Of a DNA stretch of 64,000 bases, positions 17,192-25,244 are shown piece after piece. Below the pieces are notes generated by a model, which searched no databases, had not been told where the DNA came from, and was given only the letters and a program-made list of their open reading frames with translations. Position 1 is the stretch's first letter, and every line of letters begins with the position of its first letter. A program made the translations under genes and the position numbers. Source of the DNA: Micromonospora sp. NBRC 110009 (GTDB lineage Bacteria > Actinomycetota > Actinomycetes > Mycobacteriales > Micromonosporaceae); assembly GCF_030518795.1 (NCBI RefSeq), contig NZ_CP130427.1, positions 4,836,001-4,900,000 on the forward strand, in the 5' to 3' direction.

Positions 17192-19468
17192 ATGAGCGAC
17201 ACTCAGGACAACGCGCCCGTCAGCGCGCAGGGCGTAGACCAGAAGGCGGCGGCCGGCTGCCCGGTCGCGCACGACTCCGTGACCGCGCACGGCAGCGAGA
17301 GCGAGAACCCGGCGATCGACTCGCCGACTTCGAAGATCGGCGGTCGTCCGCGCACCAACCGCGACTGGTGGCCCAACCAGCTCGACCTGTCGGTGCTGCA
17401 CGCCCAGTCGCCCAAGGGCAACCCGCTGGGGGAGAGCTTCAGCTACGCCAAGGAGTTCGCCAAGCTCGACGTCGAGGCGCTCAAGCAGGACATCATCCAG
17501 GTCCTCACGACCTCGCAGGACTGGTGGCCGGCCGACTTCGGCCACTACGGCGGCCTGATGATCCGGATGAGCTGGCACGCCGCGGGCACGTACCGGATCA
17601 ACGACGGTCGCGGCGGGGCCGGCGACGGTGCTCAGCGGTTCGCCCCGCTCAACAGCTGGCCGGACAACGCCAACCTCGACAAGGCCCGCCGCCTGCTGTG
17701 GCCGGTCAAGCAGAAGTACGGCCAGAAGATCTCGTGGGCCGACCTGCTCGTGCTCGCCGGCAACGTCGCCCTGGAGTCGATGGGCTTCAAGACGTTCGGC
17801 TTCGGCTTCGGCCGCGAGGACGTCTGGGAGCCCGAGGAGATCTTCTGGGGGCCGGAGGACACCTGGCTCGGCGACGAGCGCTATGTCTCCGAGAAGGAGA
17901 TGTCGGTCGGCGTCGGGGCGACCGAAATGGGTCTCATCTACGTCAACCCGGAGGGCCCCCGCGGCAACGCGGACCCGGCTGCGGCGGCGCACTTCATCCG
18001 CGAGACCTTCGCCCGGATGGCGATGAACGACGAGGAAACGGTCGCCCTCATCGCCGGTGGCCACACCTTCGGCAAGACCCACGGCGCGGGCGTCGCCGAC
18101 GACCACGTGGGTCCGGAGCCCGAGGGGGCCCCGCTGGAGGCGCAGGGCCTGGGCTGGCTGAGCACCCACGGCAGCGGCAAGGGCGGGGACACGATCACCA
18201 GTGGCCTCGAGGTGACGTGGACCGACCGGCCGACGCAGTGGAGCAACCGCTTCTTCGAGATCCTCTTCGGCTACGAGTGGGAGCTCACCACGAGCCCCGG
18301 CGGCGCGAAGCAGTGGGTCGCCAAGGACGCCGAGGCGATCATCCCGGACGCCCACGACCCGTCGAAGAAGCACAAGCCGACGATGCTCACGACCGACCTG
18401 TCGCTGCGCGTCGACCCGGCGTACGAGAAGATCTCGCGTCGTTTCCTGGAGAACCCCGACGAGTTCGCGCTGGCGTTCGCCAAGGCCTGGTTCAAGCTGC
18501 TGCACCGCGACATGGGCCCGGTCAGCCGCTTCCTCGGGCCCTGGGTGCCGGAGCCCCAGCTGTGGCAGGACCCGGTGCCGGCCGTCGACCACGAGCTCGT
18601 GGGTGACGCCGACGTCGCCGCCCTCAAGGCGAAGGTCCTGGAGTCCGGCCTCACGACCGCCCAGCTGGTCTCCACCGCCTGGGCCTCCGCCGCCAGCTTC
18701 CGCTCCACGGACAAGCGCGGCGGCGCCAACGGCGCCCGGATCCGTCTCGAGCCGCAGCGCAGCTGGGAGGTCAACCAGCCCGAGCAGCTCGCGAACGTCC
18801 TGAACGTCCTCGAGGGCGTTCAGCGGGAGTTCAACGAGGCCGGCGGCGCGAAGATCTCGCTCGCCGACCTGATCGTGCTGGCCGGTTCGGCCGCCGTCGA
18901 GAAGGCGGCGCGCGACGCCGGCGTCGAGGTGACCGTGCCGTTCCGGCCGGGCCGCACCGACGCCACTCAGGAGCAGACCGACGTCGAGTCCTTCCGCGTC
19001 CTCGAGCCGCGCGCCGACGGGTTCCGCAACTACCTGCGTCCCGGCGAGAAGACCCAGCCGGAGGTGCTGCTCGTCGACCGTGCCTTCATGCTCAACCTGA
19101 CCGCGCCCGAGACGACCGTCCTCGTCGGCGGCCTGCGCTCCCTCGGGGCCAACGTCGGCGGCACCCGGCACGGCGTTCTCACCGATCGGCCCGGCGTGCT
19201 CACCAACGACTTCTTCACCAACCTGCTGTCCCCGGGCACCCGGTGGAAGGCGTCGGAGTCCGAGGAGCACGTGTACGAGATTCGCGACCTGGCCACCGAT
19301 GAGGTGAAATGGACCGCCACCGCGGTCGACCTCATCTTCGGCTCCAACTCCCAGCTGCGGGCCCTCGCGGAGGTCTACGCCAGCCAGGACGCCCGCGAGA
19401 AGTTCGTGGCCGACTTCGTCGCAGCCTGGACCAAGGTGATGGAGCTCGACCGGTTCGACCTCGCCTGA
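17192..19468 (+). CDS. katG: Catalase-peroxidase KatG
   Basis: A 758-residue heme enzyme that removes hydrogen peroxide. The distal site is IRMSWHAAGTYR (Arg-Trp-His) and the proximal heme ligand lies in ALIAGGHTFGKTHG. The Trp of MSWHAAG, the Tyr of GLIYVNPEGP and the Met of RMAMNDEE can form the covalent adduct needed for catalase activity. The family's duplicated C-terminal domain is present at full length. ATG 17192 has GGAAGG upstream. It is co-transcribed with furA and ends at the hairpin at 19484-19519. The same enzyme activates isoniazid in mycobacteria. Confidence 0.98.
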   Translation: MSDTQDNAPVSAQGVDQKAAAGCPVAHDSVTAHGSESENPAIDSPTSKIGGRPRTNRDWWPNQLDLSVLHAQSPKGNPLGESFSYAKEFAKLDVEALKQDIIQVLTTSQDWWPADFGHYGGLMIRMSWHAAGTYRINDGRGGAGDGAQRFAPLNSWPDNANLDKARRLLWPVKQKYGQKISWADLLVLAGNVALESMGFKTFGFGFGREDVWEPEEIFWGPEDTWLGDERYVSEKEMSVGVGATEMGLIYVNPEGPRGNADPAAAAHFIRETFARMAMNDEETVALIAGGHTFGKTHGAGVADDHVGPEPEGAPLEAQGLGWLSTHGSGKGGDTITSGLEVTWTDRPTQWSNRFFEILFGYEWELTTSPGGAKQWVAKDAEAIIPDAHDPSKKHKPTMLTTDLSLRVDPAYEKISRRFLENPDEFALAFAKAWFKLLHRDMGPVSRFLGPWVPEPQLWQDPVPAVDHELVGDADVAALKAKVLESGLTTAQLVSTAWASAASFRSTDKRGGANGARIRLEPQRSWEVNQPEQLANVLNVLEGVQREFNEAGGAKISLADLIVLAGSAAVEKAARDAGVEVTVPFRPGRTDATQEQTDVESFRVLEPRADGFRNYLRPGEKTQPEVLLVDRAFMLNLTAPETTVLVGGLRSLGANVGGTRHGVLTDRPGVLTNDFFTNLLSPGTRWKASESEEHVYEIRDLATDEVKWTATAVDLIFGSNSQLRALAEVYASQDAREKFVADFVAAWTKVMELDRFDLA

Positions 19469-19483
19469 CCCGGCTTCAACCGA

Positions 19484-19519
19484 CGAGCCCGGTCGATCCA
19501 CCAGGATCGGCCGGGCTCG
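19484..19519 (+). terminator. Terminator of the furA-katG operon
   Basis: A 16-bp stem with 15 matches and one U-G pair: CGAGCCCGGTCGATCC / GGATCGGCCGGGCTCG, 4-nt loop, 15 bp after the katG stop. Confidence 0.85.
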
Positions 19520-19653
19520 TTCGCCATTGGATGGCGGCGCACGTCCAGGCCGAGAGGCCCGCGCAGCGGCTCGCTCGTCCCGGCGTCGGGCCGGGACGCG
19601 AGTCCGGGAAGAGTTTCAGGCCTTGTGATGAGGACGCGACGCGAACTGCTTGC

Positions 19654-19959
19654 TCAACGGGGAGCGCGGCGGTCCGCCGCGGCGTACGAGGCGGCTGCGG
19701 TGAGCGCGGAGACGGCCAGCACCGCGGGCCAGGCGCCGATGCGCTTGGCCAGCGGGTGCGACAGGCCGAAGGCTCCGAGGTAGGTCGCGGCCAGCGCCGC
19801 GGTCACGGCCGGGCTCGTCCGCCGGGCCCACTCGCGTCCGGCCAGCACACCGCCCGCCGCGAGGACCAGGCCGCCGAGGGGACGGTTACCGGTCCGGCGG
19901 GCGAGCTGCCACCCGCCGATGAGGGAGCCCGCGGTGGTCGCTGCGGTAGGGAGGCCCAT
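19654..19959 (-). CDS. Small hydrophobic membrane protein
   Basis: A 101-residue protein with three weak membrane segments rich in Ala/Gly (LGGLVLAAGGVLAG, AVTAALAATYLGAFGL, AVLAVSALTAAASYAAA). No family is recognised. Start MGLPTAATTAG at 19959 is preferred over the ATG 15 bp upstream. A TACGGT hexamer just upstream would suit a leaderless message. It converges on the katG terminator. Confidence 0.6.
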   Translation of the reverse strand: MGLPTAATTAGSLIGGWQLARRTGNRPLGGLVLAAGGVLAGREWARRTSPAVTAALAATYLGAFGLSHPLAKRIGAWPAVLAVSALTAAASYAAADRRAPR

Positions 19960-20103
19960 TCTGCGACCGTACACTGCTGGTGGATGGCCGGCGTCCGAAG
20001 CGCATGCTGATCAGTGATTGGTCGACCGGCCTTCCGGCAGGCAGCTGCGGAAGTCCCAGGGGCCGCCACGGCCGTGCTGCGCGGCCCGCGTTCTTCCCAA
20101 CCG

Positions 20104-21927
20104 TCAGGCGGATCCAGGATCGACGGTGGGGGCGTCTCGGATGGCGAGTGCGGCCTGGATGAGCGCGGCGTGGGTCAGCGTCTGAGGGTAGTTGCCCAGG
20201 TGGGCGCCGGTCGCCGGGTCCAGCTCTTCGGCGTAGAGGCCGAGTGGGCTGGCGTGGTCGAGCATGCTCTGGAACAGCGCTATGGCCTCGGGGCGCCGCC
20301 CGGTGCGGGCGAGGGCCTGGACGAGCCAGAATGAGCAGGGCAGGAACGCCCCTTCGGTGCCGGGGAAGCCGTCCCGTCCGGGCGGGTAGCGGTAAAGGAG
20401 CGGACCGCCGGCGGAAAGCTTGTCCCGAATGGCGTCGATGGTGCCCCGCATCCGGGGCGACGCGACGTTCTCCATGTCGAGCAGCGGCAGGACGAGCAGG
20501 GCCGCGTCGAGGTCCGGGGAGCCGTAGCCGCGGACGTAGCTGGCCACCGTTGGATCGAAGCCGCGGGTCCGGATCTCGGCGGCAATGGCATCTCGGGCCT
20601 GCTCCCAGCGCCGACGTTGGCGGTCCGGCAGTGGGTGAGTGTCGGCGATCCGCAGGGCACGGTCCAGGGCGAGCCAGCCCATCAGCTTGGAATGTACGTG
20701 TTGGGCGGGTGCACGGATCTCCCAGATGCCGGCGTCGGGCTCCTGCCAGCACCGGGCGACCACGTCGGCGAAGCCACGCACCGCCCGCCACGTCTCGGCA
20801 TAGAGGCGCTGCCCCGCCTGCGCGAACGCCCAGGCGGCGTCGATCACCCAGCCATAGCCGTCGAGCTGGTGTTGCCTCGCGGCGCCGTTGCCGATCCGTA
20901 CCGGGACGCTGTCGAGATAGCCGGGCCAGCCGGGCAGGTCCCGTTCGGCTGGTACGTGGCGGCCGTGCACGGTGAACAGTGCCGGCAGGCGTGGCCGCTG
21001 CAGTCGGCTGGCGTACAGCAGCCACGCGAGGAAACCGTGGGCCTCGTCGGGTTTGCCGACGCTGAGGAAGGCACTGACGGCGATGCTGGCGTCACGGGGC
21101 CAGACATAGCGGTAGTCCCAGTTGCGTACCCCGCCGGGATCCTCGGGCAATGACGTCGTGGGTGCCGCCACCGGAGCCCCCGAGGGCGAGTAGGTCAACA
21201 GTCGCAGGGTCAGCAGGCTTCGTACGACGTGCTCCCGAAAGGGTAGCGATTCGTCGATCTCGGCGGTCCAGGCCCGCCATCGGTTCTCGTCCTCGATGAG
21301 CAGGTCCCAGGCCGCTGCCGGCTCGACGTGGATCAGCGGCTCGCGGTGGGCCACGGCCAGCACCAGGATGACCGGACTTCCTGGCCTGACCGTGACCGAG
21401 GTCGGCCGACCCGGTTCGATGGCGAGCTCGGGTGCGCTGTCCAGCGAGACCGCGAGCGACCCCCACTCACACAGGGTCCGACGTCGGTGGACGCGGGGCC
21501 GGCGGTGCCGTACGCCGAGGCGGGGGTCGAACTCGACGACTGCCTCGACCGCTGCCTCCTCGGCCGACAGCCGCCGCACGACCAGTGTCGTGGGCAGCAG
21601 ACGGCCGTCGACCTCGGCCACCATGCCCTCGGTGAGGACGAGGCGGCCCTTGCCCACCGCCCAGGTTGTCTCCAACGTGGCGGTGTGCTGCCGGTAACGA
21701 CGTTCGACGACCGTGGCCGGCCCGGCCGGGCCGACCCGGAACGTTCCCGCCTCCGGGCCCCCGACCAGCCGGCCGAACAGGGGCTCGCCGTCGAAGCGGG
21801 GCACGCAGAGCCAGTCGATCGCGCCGTCGTTGGCGACCAGGGCAGCGGTGCGCGTGTCACCCAGCAGCCCGTAGTCGCTGATCGGGGCCGGGGACCGAGG
21901 GCACGTCGCGTCGGGCTCACCAGTCAT
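20104..21927 (-). CDS. GH15-family glycoside hydrolase (glucoamylase/trehalase-like)
   Basis: A 607-residue enzyme of the bacterial GH15 family, which acts on alpha-glucans or, in mycobacteria, trehalose. The N-terminal beta-sandwich starts PISDYGLLGDTRTAALV. The (alpha/alpha)6 barrel has NWDYRYVWPRD, the acid region GIWEIRAPAQHVHSKLM and the base region AEELDPATGAHLGNYPQ. ATG 21927 is the canonical start. A second, diverged GH15 gene lies at 34448. It follows a small membrane-protein gene by 34 bp and is probably in its operon. Confidence 0.9.
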   Translation of the reverse strand: MTGEPDATCPRSPAPISDYGLLGDTRTAALVANDGAIDWLCVPRFDGEPLFGRLVGGPEAGTFRVGPAGPATVVERRYRQHTATLETTWAVGKGRLVLTEGMVAEVDGRLLPTTLVVRRLSAEEAAVEAVVEFDPRLGVRHRRPRVHRRRTLCEWGSLAVSLDSAPELAIEPGRPTSVTVRPGSPVILVLAVAHREPLIHVEPAAAWDLLIEDENRWRAWTAEIDESLPFREHVVRSLLTLRLLTYSPSGAPVAAPTTSLPEDPGGVRNWDYRYVWPRDASIAVSAFLSVGKPDEAHGFLAWLLYASRLQRPRLPALFTVHGRHVPAERDLPGWPGYLDSVPVRIGNGAARQHQLDGYGWVIDAAWAFAQAGQRLYAETWRAVRGFADVVARCWQEPDAGIWEIRAPAQHVHSKLMGWLALDRALRIADTHPLPDRQRRRWEQARDAIAAEIRTRGFDPTVASYVRGYGSPDLDAALLVLPLLDMENVASPRMRGTIDAIRDKLSAGGPLLYRYPPGRDGFPGTEGAFLPCSFWLVQALARTGRRPEAIALFQSMLDHASPLGLYAEELDPATGAHLGNYPQTLTHAALIQAALAIRDAPTVDPGSA

Positions 21928-21961
21928 GGCGAGCGCCTCGTAGCGAGTCGGGCGGCACGGG

Positions 21962-22438
21962 TCAGTCGGCCTGGAGGAGCAGTCCGAGGACGACCCCGTA
22001 GATGACGTGGACGACGGCCGCGACCGAGGGAGTCTGGACGCCGTAGTTGAGGGCGAACAGGCCGGGCGGCTCCAGCACCGCCGTGCTGGCCGGTCCGGCC
22101 CGCTGCGAGGCCATGCGCGGGTGGACACCGGGAAGCAGCGGCAGGATCACCGTCAGCGAGATCCCGACGTGGAGCATCCCGAGCAGCGCCCCGATCCACC
22201 AGGTGGCCCGGTGCAGCAGGGCGAACGTGGCCGCGTATCCGAACGCGAAGCCCTGACCGACACCGAGGTGGATGAAGAACCCGACGACCCGGGCCCGGTC
22301 GGGATCCTCGGTGACGAGGGTCCCGAGTACCAGGGGAAGGTCGAGGCGAGTGAGGCCGGCCAGCTGAGCAGAAATCAGCGCCGCGGTGAGCGCCACGGTG
22401 GCGACCAACCCGAACAACGCCCATCCGGCCCAGTCCAT
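21962..22438 (-). CDS. Four-helix membrane protein of unknown function
   Basis: A 158-residue protein starting MDWAGWALFGLVATVAL, with about four membrane helices. The longest run is TWWIGALLGMLHVGISLTVI. Conserved-looking polar positions are HLGVGQGFAFGY and LNYGVQTP. I do not recognise the family. An upstream extension of the frame reads through low-quality sequence, so ATG 22438 is chosen. It precedes the GH15 gene by 34 bp and the two are probably co-transcribed. Confidence 0.6.
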   Translation of the reverse strand: MDWAGWALFGLVATVALTAALISAQLAGLTRLDLPLVLGTLVTEDPDRARVVGFFIHLGVGQGFAFGYAATFALLHRATWWIGALLGMLHVGISLTVILPLLPGVHPRMASQRAGPASTAVLEPPGLFALNYGVQTPSVAAVVHVIYGVVLGLLLQAD

Positions 22439-22761
22439 CTCAACAGTCGCACCGGGGCGTCGAAACGCGGTACGGCGGCGTTGTCGCGGCCATCGGTCCA
22501 CCCTTCGGCTGGACAACGTAAAGATCCACCGGGCCTGATCGGGCAACCGCCTCGCGCCGGCATGCGGCCGCAGCGGCCGCCCGTTTTTCACCATAAGACA
22601 CCGGACCCGCGGCATCGGCCTGCTTGCCGAGTACGGCTGGCCGAGGCACCGGGGCACGGTGCGTGCGGCGCCGGCAGCAGCGACCACCACCCACTGCCGG
22701 GCCGGTGTGAGATCCATCGCCCGTGGGAAGGTCCGGGTGAGCTTGAGACGTTGTCCGGCAC
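22439..22761. other. Intergenic region with an orphan terminator-like hairpin
   Basis: This is the divergent region between a minus-strand membrane-protein gene and the plus-strand flavin monooxygenase, with no coding frame. At 22564-22580 GCGGCC-gcagc-GGCCGC is followed by five T residues at 22584-22588, a plus-strand Rho-independent terminator with no gene to end. A second imperfect hairpin (GTCCA...TGGAC) lies about 60 bp before it. Confidence 0.5.
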
Positions 22762-23814
22762 ATGCCGGCGATGGATGTCGTGGTTATCGGGGCCGGACAG
22801 GCGGGGCTGTCCAGCGCGTACCACCTGCGCTCCTCCGGTCTTGACTTCGCCGTGCTGGACGCCGATGCGGCCCCGGGCGGGGCCTGGCAGCACCGGTGGC
22901 CGACGCTGCGCATGGCCACCGTGCACGGGATCTTCGACCTGCCCGGCATGCATTTCACGCCTCCGTCGCCGGACGAACCAGCCGCCGGCGCGGTATCGGC
23001 CTATTTCGCCGCCTTTGAGCGTGCATTCGGGATCGACGTGCAGCGGCCCGTCGCCGTCACGGCCGTCCGAGACGCCGGCGACGGACGACTCCTGGTCGAA
23101 TCCGACAACAGCACCTGGACCACGCGGGCACTGATCAACGCCACTGGAACGTGGACCAGGCCGTTCGTGCCTTGCTACCCGGGACAGGAAACGTTCCACG
23201 GGCGGCAGCTGCACACCGCCCACTACCGGGGGCCGGCGGAATTCGCCGGGAAGCGGGTGGTTGTCGTCGGGGGTGGAACGTCGGCCGTGCAGCTCCTGGT
23301 CGAGATCGCCGACGTCGCGGCGACGACGACCTGGGTGACCCGCCGGCCGCCGGTGTTCCGGGACGGGCCGTTCACGCCGGACTACGGCCGCGAGGTGGTC
23401 GCCAAGGTGGAGGCCCGGGTGCGGGCCGGCCTGCCGCCAGGAAGCATCGCCAGCGCGAGCGAGCTGGCGTGGACTCCGCAGCTGCAGGAAGCCGGGGCAC
23501 GCGGTCTCCTCCGGCGCCGGCCGATGTTCGACCGGATCGTCCCCGACGGCGTCCAGTGGCGCGACGGCGCGGCACAGGACGCGGACGTCATCCTCTGGTG
23601 CACCGGCTTCCGGCCGGCGCTCGACCACCTGGCCCCGCTGCGGCTACGGGGGCCCCGCGGCGGCATCGTCGTGGACGGCACCCGGGTGGTCGCCGACCCC
23701 CGGATCCACCTGGTCGGCTACGGGCCGTCCGCGAGCACAGTCGGCGCGAACCGCGCCGGGCGGGCAGCGGTCCGCGAGCTGCGTGCGCTTCTGGCGACGC
23801 CCGCCCCTGCCTGA
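22762..23814 (+). CDS. FAD/NADPH-dependent flavin monooxygenase (FMO/CzcO-like)
   Basis: A 350-residue flavoprotein. The FAD Rossmann motif is VVVIGAGQAGLSSAYHL at the N-terminus, and a second dinucleotide motif, VVVVGGGTSAVQLL, lies near residue 170. The C-terminal IHLVGYGPSASTVGANRAG resembles the FAD-binding close of the family. Members oxygenate N or S centres or run Baeyer-Villiger reactions; the full BVMO fingerprint is not seen and the protein is short. ATG 22762 or 22771 could start it. There is no obvious operon partner. Confidence 0.85.
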   Translation: MPAMDVVVIGAGQAGLSSAYHLRSSGLDFAVLDADAAPGGAWQHRWPTLRMATVHGIFDLPGMHFTPPSPDEPAAGAVSAYFAAFERAFGIDVQRPVAVTAVRDAGDGRLLVESDNSTWTTRALINATGTWTRPFVPCYPGQETFHGRQLHTAHYRGPAEFAGKRVVVVGGGTSAVQLLVEIADVAATTTWVTRRPPVFRDGPFTPDYGREVVAKVEARVRAGLPPGSIASASELAWTPQLQEAGARGLLRRRPMFDRIVPDGVQWRDGAAQDADVILWCTGFRPALDHLAPLRLRGPRGGIVVDGTRVVADPRIHLVGYGPSASTVGANRAGRAAVRELRALLATPAPA

Positions 23815-23973
23815 TGAGGTCTGGCCGCGGGGGCGGCCGGTTGCGCTTACGGGCACCTACTCGGCGCAGGGCGTCGGGGTGTCGCGTCGCGCAGGATGGC
23901 GCCGGACGACGTAGGGCTCAGTCGAGCGGTTCGCTGCTCGGCGTGGACGGCGCCATCCGTTCCGCGGTGGGCT

Positions 23974-24066
23974 CGGTGGCTGGTCGTCGCGTTCATCGCC
24001 ATCCAGGCGAACCTCGTCTGCGATCCGCGGGGGAGTCCCCGATGAAAGGTGTACTGACAGGGCACC
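23974..24066 (+). repeat. Left arm of the inverted repeat around the MmyB-type gene
   Basis: Matches the reverse complement of 25025-25108. Near-identical blocks are CGGTGGCTG, CGTTCATCGCCATCCAG, GGGGAGT and AAGGTGTACTGACAGGGCACC, with a more diverged centre. The inner end holds the 19-bp dyad at 24048-24066. The arm starts 34 bp beyond the regulator stop. The remainder of 23815-24099 has no intact gene. Confidence 0.85.
24048..24066. promoter_or_regulatory. Candidate MmyB-type operator, copy 1
   Basis: GGTGTACTGACAGGGCACC, a dyad of the form GGTG-N2-CTG-N-CAG-N2-CACC (14 of 18 flanking positions symmetric). It is identical to the reverse complement of the copy at 25025-25043. It sits 33 bp after the regulator gene, where no promoter for a known gene is needed. 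Confidence 0.55.
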
Positions 24067-24099
24067 GGAGGCAAGGTCGGGGATCTGGTTGCCGCCGCA

Positions 24100-24990
24100 T
24101 CACTCCGAGAGGGCGTTCTGGGTGCGGGCATCTGTTTCCGGTGAGGCGGCCCAGGAGGCGAGCAGGCGTAGCGCGTCCTCGGACGGGGAGCCGGGCTCGG
24201 CGGTGTAGATCGTGAGGGTGAGGCCGGGTTCGGCGACCATTTCCAGCCCTTCGTAGGCGAGGGTCAGGTCGCCGACGATGTGGTGGCGGAAGTTCTTGGC
24301 GCCGGTGCCGTGGTGCCGGACGTCGTGGGCGCCCCAGCGCTTCCGGAACTCGTCGCTGCGGGTGGAGAGTTCACCCACGAGGTCGTGGAGATCCTTGTCG
24401 TGCGGATCGCGGCCGGCTTCCGTACGGAGAATGGCGACGCAAACGTCGGCGGCGAGGTCCCATTCCGGGTAGAAGCGGCGCGCTTTCTCGTCCAGGAACG
24501 TGTGCCGTGCGATGTTGGCGGGGCGCTGCGACTGGGCGTACATCTCGGCGTAGAACGCGCGGGCGAGCCGGTTCGTGGCGAGCAGGTCCATGCGGCCGTT
24601 GCGCACGAACGCGGGACCCTGGGTGACGGCATCGAGGGCCCATTGCAGGCTGGGGCGCGGGGACCACTGCCGTGCCGTCCGGCGCCGGGGCCGCATAAGG
24701 ACGCTGCCGCCTTCCGCGGCTCGGGCGAGGTCGAGCAGGTGGGCCCGCTCTGCGTCATCGAGCTGGAGCGCCCGTGCGATGGCGTTGAGCACACCAGGCG
24801 ACACTCCAGCGAGGGAGCCCCGTTCGAGTTTCGAGTAGTACTCGATGCTCACTCCGGCCAGCGACGCGACTTCGCTGCGGCGCAGCCCGGGGACCCGCCG
24901 GTTGGGGCCGGCGGGCAGGCCGGCCTGCTCCGGGCTGATCTTGGCGCGCCGCGAGACGAGGAACTCGCGGACCTCGGTGCGGTTGTCCAC
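24100..24990 (-). CDS. XRE-family regulator with MmyB-like ligand-binding domain
   Basis: A 296-residue transcription regulator. Residues of about 10-80 form a Cro/C1 helix-turn-helix (RRSEVASLAGVSIEYYSKLERG). The remainder matches the MmyB-like PAS-type domain, with RNGRMDLLATNRLARAFY, WDLAADVCVAILRTEAG and RWGAHDVRHHGTGAK. This domain is thought to bind a fatty-acid-like ligand. The gene diverges from an alcohol dehydrogenase; family members are often next to oxidoreductase genes that they control. A 19-bp dyad, its probable operator, lies 35 bp upstream of the start, and inverted repeats flank the gene. Confidence 0.93.
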   Translation of the reverse strand: MDNRTEVREFLVSRRAKISPEQAGLPAGPNRRVPGLRRSEVASLAGVSIEYYSKLERGSLAGVSPGVLNAIARALQLDDAERAHLLDLARAAEGGSVLMRPRRRTARQWSPRPSLQWALDAVTQGPAFVRNGRMDLLATNRLARAFYAEMYAQSQRPANIARHTFLDEKARRFYPEWDLAADVCVAILRTEAGRDPHDKDLHDLVGELSTRSDEFRKRWGAHDVRHHGTGAKNFRHHIVGDLTLAYEGLEMVAEPGLTLTIYTAEPGSPSEDALRLLASWAASPETDARTQNALSE

Positions 24991-25024
24991 GTCTCGACCG
25001 TACGTGTCATGGCTGGCCGGTGGG

Positions 25025-25043
25025 GTGCCCTGTCAGTACACCT
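25025..25043. promoter_or_regulatory. Candidate MmyB-type operator, copy 2
   Basis: GGTGCCCTGTCAGTACACC, the same 19-bp dyad as at 24048-24066 in opposite orientation. It lies between the regulator start (24990) and the alcohol dehydrogenase start (25245), the expected place for an operator acting on both genes. Confidence 0.65.
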
Positions 25044-25108
25044 TCCAGGAGAAACTCCCCGAGCGGGTGCCGCCGGGGTTTGCTGGATGGCGATGAACGC
25101 AGCCACCG
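25025..25108 (-). repeat. Right arm of the inverted repeat around the MmyB-type gene
   Basis: Inverted partner of 23974-24066, beginning 35 bp upstream of the regulator start. Its inner end holds the dyad at 25025-25043 and its outer end the block CAGCCACCG. The arm is slightly shorter than the left arm because of a small gap near the outer end. Confidence 0.85.
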
Positions 25109-25145
25109 GTCGCCGCGAGGGGAAGTGACTGTCGTCGTTCTGGGC

Positions 25146-25213
25146 GGGTAGCAGGCCCGGACGGCGGCATCATCACGGCTCGCCCGGGTAGGCCGGGGAG
25201 GGTAACAGGCCGG
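25146..25213 (+). promoter_or_regulatory. Direct repeats in the alcohol dehydrogenase promoter region
   Basis: GGGTAGCAGGCCCGG (25146-25160) and GGGTAACAGGCCGG (25200-25213), with a shorter GGGTAGGCCGG (25186-25196) between them. These are direct repeats 32-68 bp upstream of the dehydrogenase start and could be activator sites. No factor can be named. Confidence 0.45.
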
Positions 25214-25244
25214 ATCGCGTCCGGTCCTTGGGAGAGGAAGAACT

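Noticed and set aside
17120..19501. Long open frame on the minus strand opposite katG (about 790 codons)
   Set aside because: It is exactly antisense to a well-conserved gene and has the composition expected of the mirror frame in high-GC DNA; no domain is recognisable.
25020..25100. Small protein beginning near VPCQYTF in both repeat arms
   Set aside because: The two copies diverge after the first residues and one ends at once, so coding is not supported; the conservation is better explained by the 19-bp dyad.
23974..25108. Insertion sequence
   Set aside because: The inverted repeats enclose only a regulator gene. No transposase and no clear target duplication are visible.
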